64,000 bases of DNA from the NCBI GenBank assembly GCA_907163375.1, contig CAJQUW010007073.1, positions 310,001 to 374,000 of the forward strand, written 5' to 3'. Both the position numbers and the translations under genes were made by a program. Below the pieces are notes generated by a model that searched no databases, was not told where the DNA came from, and saw only the letters and a program-made list of their open reading frames with translations. Of this stretch, positions 1 through 13,100 are shown one piece after another. The DNA comes from Prostheceraeus crozeri. Taxonomy: Eukaryota > Platyhelminthes > Polycladida > Euryleptidae. How positions within the stretch are numbered: the first letter of the stretch is position 1; each line of letters begins with the position of its first letter.

Positions 1-277
1 ATCTTAGATCATACGCTGAATCGAATGTTAGCTAGACGATATGTGTTTTGGTGTGTGCGAAGTGATATCACAGCACGCACGCATCTCTCACTGGCTCTGG
101 TGTCCTCTGCTGACAGCTTATTGTTTGCCATTTCCAATAGCAAGTGATACATGAATTATCCATTCGAGAAGGAGCAAGTTGTCTGATTCTGTGATGTGCC
201 ATTTCGATATTAAGGTTACATATAACCCTTCCTTTCTAGGAAACCGAAGCGCGCGCAGATAAATCTACATTAATTCT
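1..277. other. Non-coding, nothing recognised
   Basis: No open frame or repeat structure recognised. The last part may be the decayed upstream continuation of the reverse transcriptase relic that follows. Confidence 0.4.
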
Positions 278-592
278 GTGTCCCAACGTTCCTATACACT
301 ACGAGTCTTGAAACCAGTTTTCGACTGTGCTCAAATGGTAGCTGTGTATATTGTACTCATGCGTTCGGTAATTGAGTATTGTAGGCCTCTTATGATAGGA
401 CTCTCAAAGAGTGATCAAATGACTTCAGACAAAATACAGAGACGTACTCATCGCCCTGCATGTGGTTCCAGCGAGTGGAGCAGTGATCAATTTTTGGATT
501 TGAGTAGGCGACGAGAAGAACCAGCTATGAAAATCTTCCTAACTGTTGCTCGCAATAGTTTCCATCCTTTGCACCCAATGTTTCAAGATTAA
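278..592 (+). pseudogene. Non-LTR retrotransposon reverse transcriptase, C-terminal relic
   Basis: A 104-codon open stretch matches the end of a CR1/L2/jockey-type reverse transcriptase by pattern. It has a 'LRVLK' block, 'VYIVLMRSVIEY' (thumb region, typically VYxSLIRSVLEYA), a degenerate 'DKIQRR' (usually LExIQKRA), 'RRREEPAMKIFL' (usually RREELCLKFA) and a final 'HPLHPMF'. The catalytic YADD region and the endonuclease are absent, so this is a 5'-truncated copy, as is usual for such elements. The family is read from motif order only, so the clade is uncertain. Confidence 0.6.
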
Positions 593-685
593 TCTGATCG
601 TGTGGCAGATTAATGCATCCCTACTCTAAAACAACGTGGTGAATTAATTCAGTTTTTCAAAATGTTGTGTTTTAATTGATTAATT

Positions 686-711
686 AACTGCTGTTTGATT
701 AAACAGCAGTT
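686..711. repeat. Perfect hairpin, 11-bp stem, 4-nt loop
   Basis: Arms aactgctgttt and aaacagcagtt are exact reverse complements around the loop gatt. No T-run or gene end is attached, so it is structural sequence of unknown role. Confidence 0.7.
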
Positions 712-2762
712 CAAAATTTCGAGTATTCACCTTTTTCTACTTTTTAATGAAACCAGCGTACCTCTCTATTGCTTTCTTTTAGTGCATTGTGATGAATATG
801 AGTGTATTACTTGAATAATGAGTTGTATTATGAGTTATATTGCTTGTATTACTATGAGTGGCATGTTGAGCTGATTGCATTCTGAAAAGATTTTGCAGGC
901 CAATAATAAGTCTATGTACATGAACGATTTTCATTCGAAGCTTGTAAATACATGTTTCTCTCTATCTCTCTCACTTAGGGAGACAATTTTATTATCTGAA
1001 TTTTCCCTTTAAAAGCAGCAAAAATTGACAATTTGCGCTAGCATTGCGGAAAAAGTGGACCAAATCTGACGTTAGACTGACGCAAAAGTGAAAAAACTGA
1101 CGTTTACTAAGGTAAATTCATATAAACCGAAGTCATGGAGTGGGTGGTAGAGTTTCGCATGTCTGCCAACAGTAAATAATCGATACTATGCTCATAACTC
1201 AGAATATCTTCACAGATGTCAACAATTTAAAAGGAACACCTTGTGAACAATGAGAGTTGCATTGAGAAAAATGCGAGTATGCATGTATGCTATATTTAAC
1301 ATTCGTAGCATACTGAAATAGAAAGTTGATTGACACAAACATACGTTCATGAACAAATGCAATTTTGTTAATGATCAGATCGATTTTAATCTGAAATGAG
1401 GCATCTTTCGTCTGATATTTCAGGAAATTTCGTTCAATGATTAAAGAGAATGCTATTTTTGTCAGTGGCACCCAATGCCGAGCATTATAGAAACAATATT
1501 ATTAAATTTTGTGGCAGCTCGTCGCAATGTGCTTCCATCCATTGTTAACAGGCGAACCAATTACTAACACATTCCCGGCAAGTTTCTTCTATATGAGGGC
1601 CCTTTTCATGGCGCGGGCCACAATATAATTCCATCGGCATTTTTTAGACTATGGTAGAAAAAGTACGAATGTTGTCGTCCATGATTGCCTGTTATTCCAT
1701 TAAAAAGCGCAACATTTCAAGCATTGATATGAAGGTTAAAATTGCTTCATTGAAGCAACGATGACGTGGAGGCCTCTATAATGACAGTAAGCAAACATCA
1801 CATCATACACATATGCAGGAATGTTATAGTGGGTTAGTGCAGGTAAACGGCGTCACCCCCACTGCTCCAAATTACCTTTTAGCGTTACCACACTGCTCTG
1901 AGTTCCATATAGCGTTGTCATTTTACATTCGGAAACTACCAAGTCACTTTCGCGACAACGATAAAATCAAAATTGCAAAATGGCAACCACCACACCAGGT
2001 ATGCCACTTACCGTCAGCTCCTATTCATTCCATGTACGCATAATAAATGTTGGACTATGTTTTAACTTATTTGATAACTGATTACTGATTAATATGCTGT
2101 AGGCCAGCATGTTTACATACAGTGTGCATGTGCGGGTGCAGTAGGAGCATGCATGTATTTTCTTCTTCATAAAAATACAATTACGATTGGTGTGGTGCTA
2201 TATTTACATGCTATTTGATGTGTTTATACAAATGTAAATGTATACGGGAGTGTTGCGTAAATGGCAACCTTCAGATGATCACCCTAAGACATCAATTTCA
2301 GCCCTGGATCAATTTTCCGGTTATCCAAACAGTTTGATATAACAGATGCTTTCCACGTTTCCGATAATGCGGAAGTGGAGTGTATGTTCTCACACATGTA
2401 TTGTATTGTTTTGTATTTATTGCAGATGACAATTGCTTGAGGCCAATGACAGTCAATCTGGTATACAATGCAAATGATGCACCATAGTAACATGAAGTTA
2501 AAGAAGTAAGAAGAATCACGCAGAAATAAAATTAATAAAATTCACATCTCGTAATAGAGCGACGATACTCGACATGTACTAGTTCAAGCGTGGAGTGCGC
2601 TTCAATGTATAAAAAGACATACTAAATATATCAATGTCATCGAGTGAGTTCAATGGCATGCTAACTATTGGAATGCTTTCCTATAGCATTGGTGGGATAC
2701 TTTTTGGAGAAAATGCTGACCAATATCAAGGCTTCCATTGAAGACCACAGACTGGAAGCTCT

Positions 2763-2805
2763 GATTTTGTTGCAAGTGCATCACGGAGACACTTGCAACA
2801 AAATC
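2763..2805. repeat. Perfect hairpin, 16-bp stem, 11-nt loop
   Basis: The arm gattttgttgcaagtg at 2763-2778 has its exact reverse complement at 2790-2805. It could be a tiny palindromic element or a structured RNA stem. No target duplication is visible. Confidence 0.75.
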
Positions 2806-4668
2806 GCAATTATCGCATTGATGCTACATATATAAATCGACCGCTTTACTGTAACATCATCACGTCGATTGAAATTTACATTGTGATGATGCTTCTTTAT
2901 ATTTTTATGTATTTACTCGTAGATTCATAGCTCTATCTTATCGTTCTCATTATTGGAGATGTCACATTTGCAAAATTTTGTTTTTCACCTCAGCGAATTT
3001 CGCGATTGATTTTGTGTCTTCATTATATTTCAAGATTTTCTATCGATTAACCCATTGTAATTTTATGGAGATTTTCCTCTGTGTTTCATAACAAGTTTGA
3101 ATGAATTTCCTCATGCGCACACCTGTAGACCAATTAACATTACGAACCAAAGCAAAATAAGACCGTATTTGGGTTCGTGTAAACCATTAAGTGAATCGAT
3201 GATGTAGTTACATGCACATTCATGCCTCAGCTCCTTAAACTCAAGCCTAAACTGATATTCTGGTTACCCCTAAGAGAGGTTGACAGACTTTTTTTACATT
3301 TCCATCAATGAATTCCAGTATTTTCAAATTTTGGGCGCTGCCGATGCTTTTTTGTGAAACTCAGAATACTTAAAACACTGATTTTGGGAGATGTAGGACT
3401 GATACAAATCACTTCGTAATCTTTGATTTCATAAGATACTGCTAATTTCAACTTCTTTAAATCACTGTTTTTATATTCTTTTCTATGAGGCACAATAAAT
3501 TTCCACACTGATAAAACGCAATTTAAATCACTGACTGATTTTATGAAGCAGGGTCCACACGGAAAAGGATATAAATGGTTTTAATGATTTGAACTTCACA
3601 TTGAAGAGACAAAAGCATGTAGCTAGTTACGATGCAAGTAGAGTATACATAGGAATGCATTAGATAATATTTCTTTATTCATGAAGAAATACACAAGAAA
3701 ATGAACAAAATAAGCGCAAGTCATGACCGAAAAGGCACTTACAGACGAGCGTTACCTATAAAATGTGAAATTCATAGTCCAACGTCTTCATAAAAATGGT
3801 CGAGGTTAACTACTAAAGAATTGTACTACTAAAGAATTTTAGAATACTCATTGATGCATTTAATTTAAATCTGTCCAATAAGATGACAGCAGCAATAAAG
3901 TTAACTCAGTCGCCGTACATGAGTGATCAGAATTATTAATTAGAACATAATATTATATACGCAACAATCAAACAGGACTGCAAAAACTATCGTAACTCAG
4001 CAAGAACCCAAAAAATGGAATTTATATGCAACGATGCGCTAATGTACTCTTTTGGCTTGACACGTCATCACAGAGAAAGCCAATATCATGAGATGTGTTG
4101 TCCAATGTAATTTTTTTTGGAATGTAAGCATGTCTCCTTACAAACAGCCAGTCCATCTCTGTTTGGTCACAAAAGCTCTAAAGGGCGCATGCATTGTTCG
4201 CCGCATGTTGTTCGAGTGCATTACAACAATTAGTCGAGGTAAAATAATTGCAATTTATCTCATTATTTTTACTTCGCAAAAAAGCAAAATAGTGCTACGC
4301 TCACTCTTCCTTTCGAGCGCATAGACAACCGTAAATTCTTGCATGTGCCAACATAAATGCCACTGATGTAGGCTAAATCTGACCTGTTAGGAAGCAAAAG
4401 TATTTTATGAAACGTTCTTGTACGCGTTCAATTTTTTTACCATAAGCAAACCATATACATGTACATATACAATGTGCTTGCAGATACAGTCAGGCAATCA
4501 TACCTGTGAACAATAATCAAGACGAGAACACATTCAACTGCTTAATGAATTGATTGAATTGTTGTGAATTGTTGAAATTCCTAATGGTAATTTTCACAAT
4601 TACCTAGATAGCAATTACAGATTGGACGATATGCGGTGACATATGACTTGTCACCTTCCTGTTTATAG

Positions 4669-5048
4669 GCACAATATTGTTCAATTTGTTCAGAGATGGA
4701 TATCCACCTAACTGTTCAGAAATCTCTACAGGAAAAACAGCTGATGCATTGCCAAAACCACTAAAAAAATCAAAATCTGATTTTCATTTGGACCAGAGTC
4801 ACTTCAGGCAACTTAAAAGGAGTCCGGTCAAGCATCATAAGAGCAGTCCGGAGGCATCCGGTCAACAATACAAAATGATTAGTTGCAGAGCATTAATTAA
4901 AGAGCATTTCGGTAAGGTCTTTGAAAGTGCAGTAACTCCAGCTGTTGTGAGTCGTGGCATTTGGGATACACATGTCGAACTTCAATCACTTCACAGATGG
5001 CCAGAAGCGCTTTGGATTCATTTAATTTCTTTAACACAATCGGAATGA
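4669..5048 (+). CDS. Possible terminal exon of an unrecognised gene
   Basis: A pyrimidine-rich tract ending in 'ttcctgtttatag' (AG at 4667-4668) is followed by 126 open codons and a TGA at 5046-5048. This is long for AT-rich DNA. The peptide is basic and Ser/Pro/Lys-rich in its first half ('LKKSKSDFHLDQSH', 'KRSPVKHHKSSPEASG'), then more globular ('ALIKEHFGKVFESAVTP'). I recognise no domain. There is no ATG at its start, so it would have to be spliced to an upstream exon. No AATAAA is seen in the next 200 bp. It could be a chance frame or a decayed transposon segment. Confidence 0.25.
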
Positions 5049-5338
5049 AATTTCTTCTGCAACAATTTTACATGTACTTTTGCACTATCGATGCTTCCGA
5101 CTAATATACTTGACCAGCAGGACACATTTGCTCAAAACAGAAGAAACAATATAATAGAGCGATTTCATAGATTCAATATTTTAGTATCTAGTAATCCAGT
5201 ATTCTAACAAAGAAAGGAAAGCACAAAGCGAATCATATCAAAATTAATATTCTTGAAATTATTCGCAGTTCGGGAAACCGGGAGAGAATCTTTCCCAACA
5301 CAAGGAATGTTAGCACGTATTTTAAATGCATTTATTTA

Positions 5339-5717
5339 TTGCAATTGTGTAATTTGTTGCAAGTGTTTGAAAATAATTGGATAAGGCGCATCTGCGGTGT
5401 AAGGTTGGTAGAGAAACGAAGAATGGCGGAGCTGAGGGAGGAGGTAGGATTGAAGAAAACGGTGACAAAGAAAGTGGTGATGTGCAGTGCATGTGATAAT
5501 GATGGAAGACGAAAGGGTAGTGAAGCAGGTGGAAGAAATGGATGACACACCGATAAGAAGAAAGGGACGGACAAAAATTCGCTGGAAGGACTGTATCAAG
5601 GGAGACCTGGAAAGCACAGATGAAGACTGGAGGACTTGGAAGGAGAAGGCGAAGGACAAATTGAAATGGCGGCAAAGTGTTGAGGACACGGCAAAGGGTG
5701 TGATGGAGAACACATGA
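5339..5717 (+). pseudogene. Non-LTR retrotransposon C-terminal tail, frameshifted
   Basis: Two overlapping frames form one conserved tail typical of RTE/jockey-like endonuclease-reverse transcriptases. The first gives 'WIRRICGVRLVEKRRMAELR' followed by 'EEVGLKK'. The second, from about 5480, gives 'HVIMMEDERVVKQVEEMDD', 'RRKGRTKIRWKDCIKGDLE', then 'DWRTWKEKAKDKLKW'. A frameshift near 5480 separates them, and the usual 'RWFGHVxRM' motif is damaged at the junction. The polymerase core is missing. A 5'-truncated dead copy. Confidence 0.8.
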
Positions 5718-8556
5718 AGTGACTACTGACGTGAAGTGGCACTTTTCCGCTGCATATGACCATCGCATACATGTTGTTGCTATTTTTATGTGCATGACAT
5801 TTCTCCTTACTCCTTTTTAAGGAAACTGGGACTGTCAAAATAGAAAAATAAAAAATAATTCATGCAATTAATTGTCAATACTACATTCCATATCAATATA
5901 TTGTACAAATAATTGATCATGACATGATTCATAAACTTGTAACTTTAAATTCTGTGCTGATATTGAAAATCAATGCCTTTCCTTGAGGACCTCACATAAA
6001 CTGTCTCCAAGACGTGGCAAAGTTCATGCCTTTGAAAAAAACTACTTCTCAAAATAGGTCACAGATTTGACTTTGCAGCAGTTTGGTGAAAAATTTTACA
6101 ATGCGCAGCAAATATAAGTCAAGAAAGCGCATGTCGGGTAATATAGTTTTAGGATGGCCACAAAAATGCGACAAATTCCTCAAACCCTTGTGAATGAGGT
6201 GAAGTCGACACCGCAGCCTTCATCGCTTTATTCAGCAATAGAAATCGGTGAATATCAAATTGAGAATGTGTCAAGCAGTCGTTGAAATTCCCGTTCATGG
6301 GGCAAAAGCTCGAGCAAAAATGAACCAAAGTCTAACTTTTGTCGGGGTTAACGATTTCTTATCCAGGCCAATCGACTTGACCTTGTGAATCATCGGAAAC
6401 ATTTGCAACCAAAGAATCGAATATCAAATAAGACAGCTTCTCCGAATTGCACTCCAAAGTAGACAATGGTAAGAAGCTAATATTCAATAATTTATTGTGT
6501 GATTCGAATGCATTATTTATTTGATTTACTGTGAGATTAAATGTCACTCCATCAACATTCATGGCGTTTAAGTCTTCATAAAATCTGACTGTGCAAATTC
6601 TATCATAGCGACCTAAATTCTATCATTGACGGATTGCTGTCAACTCCTTATTGACATAATTGAACAGCTTGACTGTTTCTAGATTCCATCTGTCAGCTTC
6701 AACGCCATGCTGAGACGTAATATGTTGGTAGACGCCTCGTGTAATAAAAAATGGTATTACGTGGCACTGAGCACATGTTGCATACGAGTTATTTTGATTG
6801 CTTCGTAATTAGAACCAAATGTTTAGGAGAGTTAATGGAATATTAATGTGACAACTGAGATTACACTTTGAAGCTGTTGCACAAAAGTTTTTGCTTCTAA
6901 CTGCGAATTCCAAATTGCTAGCCATAACTTTGGTCTACGGAAACAAGAACAAGATCTCACAATAAGGATAACTGATTTCTATGTAAAAAATAGATAAATC
7001 ACTTTCAGTTGTTCTCATAAATGTTCACATTCATTACTTTTCCACACAAGTGTTGCGCACTGTTAACAGCAGGCAGAGAAATGAAAGTGATCGTTATGAT
7101 CTTTGGAAAAGTTTGTAAAATATTCTATCAAATTCATTTCCTGTAAATTCACCCATTACGGAGTGTACTATGTACACGGCAAAACCTCTAATAGACCGCC
7201 ATGACCGTCTATGTAATTTTCAACCCCTTGGTGAGTTGGCATTCTGTAAGAGGGCGGCGGCATATTTTTCAAATATCTCATTGAAAAAAATCCGGCTTAA
7301 GTTACATCAATATTCAGCTTTTTAACTATTATTCCTCAAGAAACATTACTAAATACTACTAGACCTATCACATCATGGTGCTCGAAAGAAAACGGTCATG
7401 TTATAACTTATTGTTATGGCAATAAGTGCATCATATGTAAGACACAACAAATATGCAGGTCACAACAAAAAACGGAATCCATTATATAGCGCATCACCTA
7501 TTCATTATCCACGAGTTATGAAGGCATATGTGGGAATACGCAATAAATAGGGATTAGACTAGTACGAGTATATGGTACGTTACAGAATGCCGTGTTCAAT
7601 ACAAAATCAATTTTTTGGTAGGCTGTCTATTGCTTTTCTACCACTTTTCATAGATAGGCATGGAGAACGGTGTTCTATTGGAGGCGGCGTTATATCGGAG
7701 ATTGCATTTATTAGAGGTTTGTGGTCTATTCTTGAGCCATACCTTTTAGGCAGGCAATCTACTATAGAGGTGGCATTCAACTAGAGTTTTCACAGCATAT
7801 AGGAGATGATAGCAATTTGATTTATTATTCGGTAGGGTTATTTATTCGTCAGCAAAATTTTCTGCTATCAAATATTCTCATATAAGTGAGGTGCAGCATA
7901 TGGAGTTAGAGTTTAGTGGTCTCCGTGATGTGAAAGATCTCATCAATGCTGATGCCTAGATATTTTTTTCGCACTACTAATCTTGATTGGACGATGTTTA
8001 AGTTTCGAAAGCTTTGTTCTATGACATAAAATTTTGGAAACTTAGCTATATTTATTCAATACACGTGTGTTGCTAGAAACATGAATTTCTTAAAATTCCA
8101 CGTACACAGTTCTCTTAAATGCTTATACAGATCTTAAGAATGGGGATCGAGTCTCAAGACACGTTTTCCATAGAAAGTTGTAAAAGCCAAACAGAGTAAA
8201 GAAAGCACATGGAACAAAAAGTAAAAACGCTATTAAGTAAGTCAATTCATTGTAAAGAATATTGAACGTGTCTTAGTGACGAGCATAAATGAACTTGATA
8301 ATACAAGCACATGTAAGCTGACGGCTGCATGTTTATTTTAAAAAAGCAAAAACATTGACTATTGCAACGAAACAAATCCTATCATGCATGCACGTTGTAC
8401 AGTCCGTTTCGTAAAAAGTGGATCATCCTAAAATTTGACTAAATAAAACATAAGTATGATGCAGAAAGCATTTTTCATGTTATTTCATGTCCCTTATATA
8501 TTTAAATGTCCTTATATAATCTGATAAGCTATGATACAGTAACGGTTCTTAAGAAG
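5718..8556. other. Non-coding stretch
   Basis: No supported gene. Around 7180-7790 several near-copies of a 'tctaatagaccgcc'-like word occur in both orientations (for example 7186, 7670-7690, 7710), suggesting a worn MITE, but no ends or target duplication could be fixed. Confidence 0.35.
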
Positions 8557-9029
8557 CTAATATTTTGTGGCCCTACCCTTATTGTCAATGACATTACCAA
8601 TTCGTTCAGGCATTGATTCGATGATATCGTTGATTTTTGACTGATCTAACTTTCTCCACCCTCTTTTTTTAACAGTGACGTAAGTTGTGATACGCCATCT
8701 GTAGGTAGCAGTGAACGACGAACGTTACGTTTTAGAATACTCCATACATTTTCTATGGGATTCAGATCAGGAGAACGAGCTGGCCAAGATAATGTCGTAA
8801 GCCCTAATTGAGACTTGCATAAGTTGACTCTACTACTCCTGTGACACGTAGCATTATCATCTATAAATAACCAAGTCGATGGATCACCAAGTTGATCTGT
8901 CATTTGGCCAATGTTCATTCGTAAAACATTCACATAGCGTTCAGAATTCATGGTTCCTTGCTGTATGTGAAGTAGTTCTAGCAAGGCTGACACTTTGCCT
9001 CTTGTGAATGCGATCTCGTTATTGTTCAT
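8557..9029 (-). pseudogene. Tc1-family transposase, 5'-truncated and frameshifted
   Basis: The minus-strand frame contains the second and third catalytic positions of a DD34E transposase: 'FIDDNATCH', then 'WPARSPDLNPIENVW', with exactly 34 residues between the D of DNA and the E of IEN. Upstream 'QGTMNSERYVNVL' is also typical of Tc1. The frame breaks near 8660 in a T-run and resumes as 'SMPERIGNVIDNKGRATKY', ending at the stop at 8557-8559; this is the usual Tc1 C-terminus. The helix-turn-helix half and the first catalytic Asp are missing. Non-functional. Confidence 0.9.
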
Positions 9030-10169
9030 TGGTGCTTTGTATTGTTTTCAACCGGTAAGAGATAGATTTCTAGCTGAAAGCAATCAGGAGTGCTGCCAAC
9101 ACCACCGCAACGAAGTCAGGAAGCTATGGAACATGAAGTCCAGTTAATCACATGTAGCAGTTACATTATTGTTGATGAATAATGGTGCTATACTGGCTCT
9201 GATTGACCGATTTTCTTTATTTTTGTTTTGCTTGATAGCTTTTGGCTTGTAGAACAACATATTACATAACAAAGGAAACAAATGTAATTTTATAAGAGTG
9301 AGGTATGATTTTGTGTAACATTTCTAAATGAAGATCAAATTATCTACTATTTTTTTATCTATAACATGAAAACAACTCAATATTCATGCTTGAAATTTCC
9401 AACAATAATATTAGTAAGCACAACTGACATATCTTCCAAATTTCAGAGAAATTCGTTCAAGTTTGCGGAGTTTGACAGAGTTGAAGTTAAGGCGATGTTT
9501 AAGGGTGATCCATTTTTTATGAAACAATCTGAGTTCAATCATGTTGCTGTAGTCAAGCTACATTATAACTAACTGCTTTTTTGTTTGAAGAAAGATTTAG
9601 CCATGAATAGAGCTATTGGAATAGGAGTGCATACATCAGTGAGCTGTTTTTGCTCAATGTGCGATGAGTGCCATGAATATGACACAATTTTAGTCCAAAT
9701 AGACACTTTCATCCTGTTTTCCCAACTTGTCCTACAATAGTAGAACACAATTCAGCAAGAATGCTGAGCAATGTTCTATCCACACAGACTAACGTTACAA
9801 GGAAACTGCTGACGAAAGGCCTCGATAATTTCTTAACTTGGTTGGTGGCAAGCACAGCACTTTTACTCGTGCTGATATTTAAGGCACCTTTTTCATTTAA
9901 TACCCAGCTGTACCTTTCAATTACAACTAAATACTTGCATATCGCTTGTAATATAGGGTAGTTTTACGTTGATATACAGCATCTGTATTCTACATGGCTA
10001 CTTAAGCTTTTGCTTGTAGGCCAACAAAATATTCATAGACATCAAAATTATATAATTTTACACCTTTGAAGAATTCTGCTCTCTATGAACCGCTTCCAAT
10101 TAATATAGACAGCGAATGATACACCAGAACCATTCTTTACAACTACATATTGTTGCTTATATGTCAGGC
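9030..10169. other. Non-coding stretch
   Basis: No gene supported. The segment 9955-9985 (gggtagttttacgttgata) recurs inverted near 14098-14125, so its right part belongs to the long inverted-repeat region that follows. Confidence 0.35.
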
Positions 10170-13100
10170 ACCTTCGCTTTTGAAGAAATTGAAGATTTTC
10201 AGTTGTCATGGAATAACGTTTCGAGTTTCCTAAAATTGACTTAAATTTTGTCACGATTCGCTATATAATAACAACATAGAAGTGATTGCACGACAATTGA
10301 TGCTATCAGCTCAACGTTTGCATTGATGCACGCACAATCATCCGGATTGTCTTAGGACACGATCTGCCGATAACCCTGGATCAAGTAAAAGATAGAATCG
10401 ATGCCATACTGTGTATTCGAGCAAAATAGCATACTGTAATACATTAAAAATGAAAACTTTCTAACCCATCTTCGATATAATTCCTCATAAGAAAGAAAAT
10501 GAAATCGATTTATGTACGATTAAGGCGCAATAACAATCGATATACATGTACTAAAGTAGTATTTCATAATATTCGTTGCTGAATGAACAGCGCATTCTTT
10601 TTGATGCTGAAGCGTCTGCCAACTTGGGAGATTCGGTCAACTAATGATTGCATTTTCTGAGCGAAGTAGAATTGGATGTCCTCTTTCACGTGTTAATCAA
10701 ATCTCCAAGAAATACAATATATTATTAGACCCACAGTTGTGCTGAAATGATCACGCTTTCTTGACGGAATAGTATGCTCACCAATTTGTGATTCTACAGC
10801 TATATGCCGAGGACATGTGTTTCTTTCTTTATATTTCTGTACCTCCTAGCTCCTTCATTGCTTCATTATCTTCCACGCCCGCACGTATAAGTGGACTTTG
10901 ATTCTATAGCTGCTATAGGCCTATCTCTTCTTTATCATCACATGGGCCTTTCACATCGTCCACACATGATACGATACTATTATGCCAGTCGTCTGTGGCA
11001 TGCGCACAGTCATTTGAGTTTCATGCACGCTTGATTTGAGTCCGAAAAAGCCACTTTATGTTGGTACAAAATGATGCGTCATTCCCCGACAATAATTATT
11101 TTGTCGTGGAATAACGATTTTGAGCTTCCTTTAGATGACAAATGCCCCCCTCAGCTAGCTTGACACTACTGGCATGGTCTATGGCATTATACATGTTTAA
11201 AGTAATTAGGTATGTAATATAAAGCAATTATCTTTATTGTGACCGATGCAATAATAAAAAGTAGCTAAATATCGTCGTGGAATGACGATTTTCGACGAAG
11301 AGTTTCAGCAAGCAATTATATAAAATCAACCTACCTAATACCAATTTTTTCGATTTAGCAGGCAACTTGATGGTTTTCTTGACAACTAATTGGCATTGGT
11401 TTGTTCAGACGAATATATGCGAGCATCTCACAACAACCACAAAAATCTGATATTTTTAGATTTTTATTCACAAAACTGGATTACCGCAAAAAATCTGAAA
11501 ATCAGTGTTACCGGATATTTTAACAGAATCTTTTGCAAATTACGGAAATATGGATCAACGAGCATGAGCTAGTGGCACAATTGAACCAAATCTCGATGTT
11601 CTAACTTTTGACTTAGATGTTTACATCAAAATAAAATTGAACTCCTGTAATGTTGTCGATCTCCAATATTAAATGAAAAAAAGCTTCTGTGATATTAGCG
11701 AACACTCTCCAAATTCTCAAATAATTTACAAGAGCAATTTCTAATATAATTAGATCTATATGATCAAGGATTTATTTTGATGTATAAATATATAGGGCAA
11801 ATATTAGAAAATCGAATTTTTGCTCAGTTGTGCCACTACCTCATGCTCATTTATCCATAATTTGTAACAGACTTCTGTTTAAATATGCGGTAACACCGAT
11901 TTCCAGACTTTTTTGCAGTATTTTTGAATAAAAATTAAAAGAAATATCAAATTTATGTTACTTTTGTAAGCAGGGTTGGAACAATTACACAATTATTTTC
12001 CATTTAGAATTACAATTGCAGTTATATTTGAAATTACAATTATATTTACAATTACTCTGAAATCAAAATCTTCAATTACAATTACACGACTTTTATTCAA
12101 TTACAATTACATGTGTTGGTCAATTATGAGTTAGTTTCCACAACGATTTTAATTCTTAGTAAATTTGATTTTGAGTACAAGATAGAGAAAGAAGAATAGC
12201 TTATTGTTAAATTGCAATTGCAACCTTCCAAAACCTTCCAATGATCACTTTAAGGTGGAGCATGCCAAAAACCTTATCCTAATCAGTCATGATATGAGTC
12301 TTATCTCGATGATACAGTTACATCAACCGCCAGAAACAGGATCGGTAGTCTGCCTCTGAGTCATCATTAACAGCAGGCAACTATTATGCTACTTTAGGTA
12401 GGCCTATATGTATTTCTAAAAACTATTACATTTCTAAATAGATGATGACAATCTACATAGCTCTCTGAATATTAGTCTGCATTTATTGATGTCTTCAAAT
12501 CTAAGCATTTTTCCATCTCCACCAAAGCTTTTTCTATGTAAGCATAAATGAAAACGTTTAGGTGCTACATATACATCCAGACATTGTAGATTCGCTAGGC
12601 CTACGTACACCATGAAAATGACTTGGCCTACTACATGAATGAAATCTTTTAACATGGTAACTAATGATTCGTTCGTACAACTACGTTTTATGTGCCTACT
12701 GCGGCCTACTGTTACTGATAGGTACTGCCTATGATAAAAATGCAAAATGACGGTACATGTAGGCTACATCCCTACTAAAGAAATATGAGATCAACCGCCT
12801 TCCTTTTACTCTACCACATAAGTCTGTCCGACGCTTAGAACTCCGGTAAAGTGATTTTAAACTTTGCACATTTTTAAAATAAACTTTGACTTTATTCATG
12901 CATGAAAGGGTTAACATCCAGCTGCTTAAATGTCTACAATACAGCAATGTCCAGCTGCAAAATGTCAATGTAGCAATCATTGGATTTTGTGCTTCGTCTA
13001 ACCGATAAGACAAAAGTAATTGACGTGTAGTTGTCCGACATCTTTCTTCAATTACAATTACAATAAAAAATTAGTTTAAAATCAAAATCTTCAATTACAA

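Larger units (their letters stand above)
593..4668. other. Non-coding stretch with two short hairpins
   Basis: No coding sequence is supported. Short frames here lack codon bias or recognisable motifs. Apart from two perfect hairpins (listed separately) I see no structured repeat. It may be intergenic or intronic DNA. Confidence 0.4.

Noticed and set aside
5322..5838. Long minus-strand frames of 80-157 codons opposite 5339-5717
   Set aside because: Shadows of the plus-strand reverse transcriptase tail; their composition (His, Ser, Pro-rich) is that of an antisense reading.
7180..7790. MITE with cctctaatagaccgcc-type ends
   Set aside because: Only short scattered words match; no consistent terminal repeat or target duplication.
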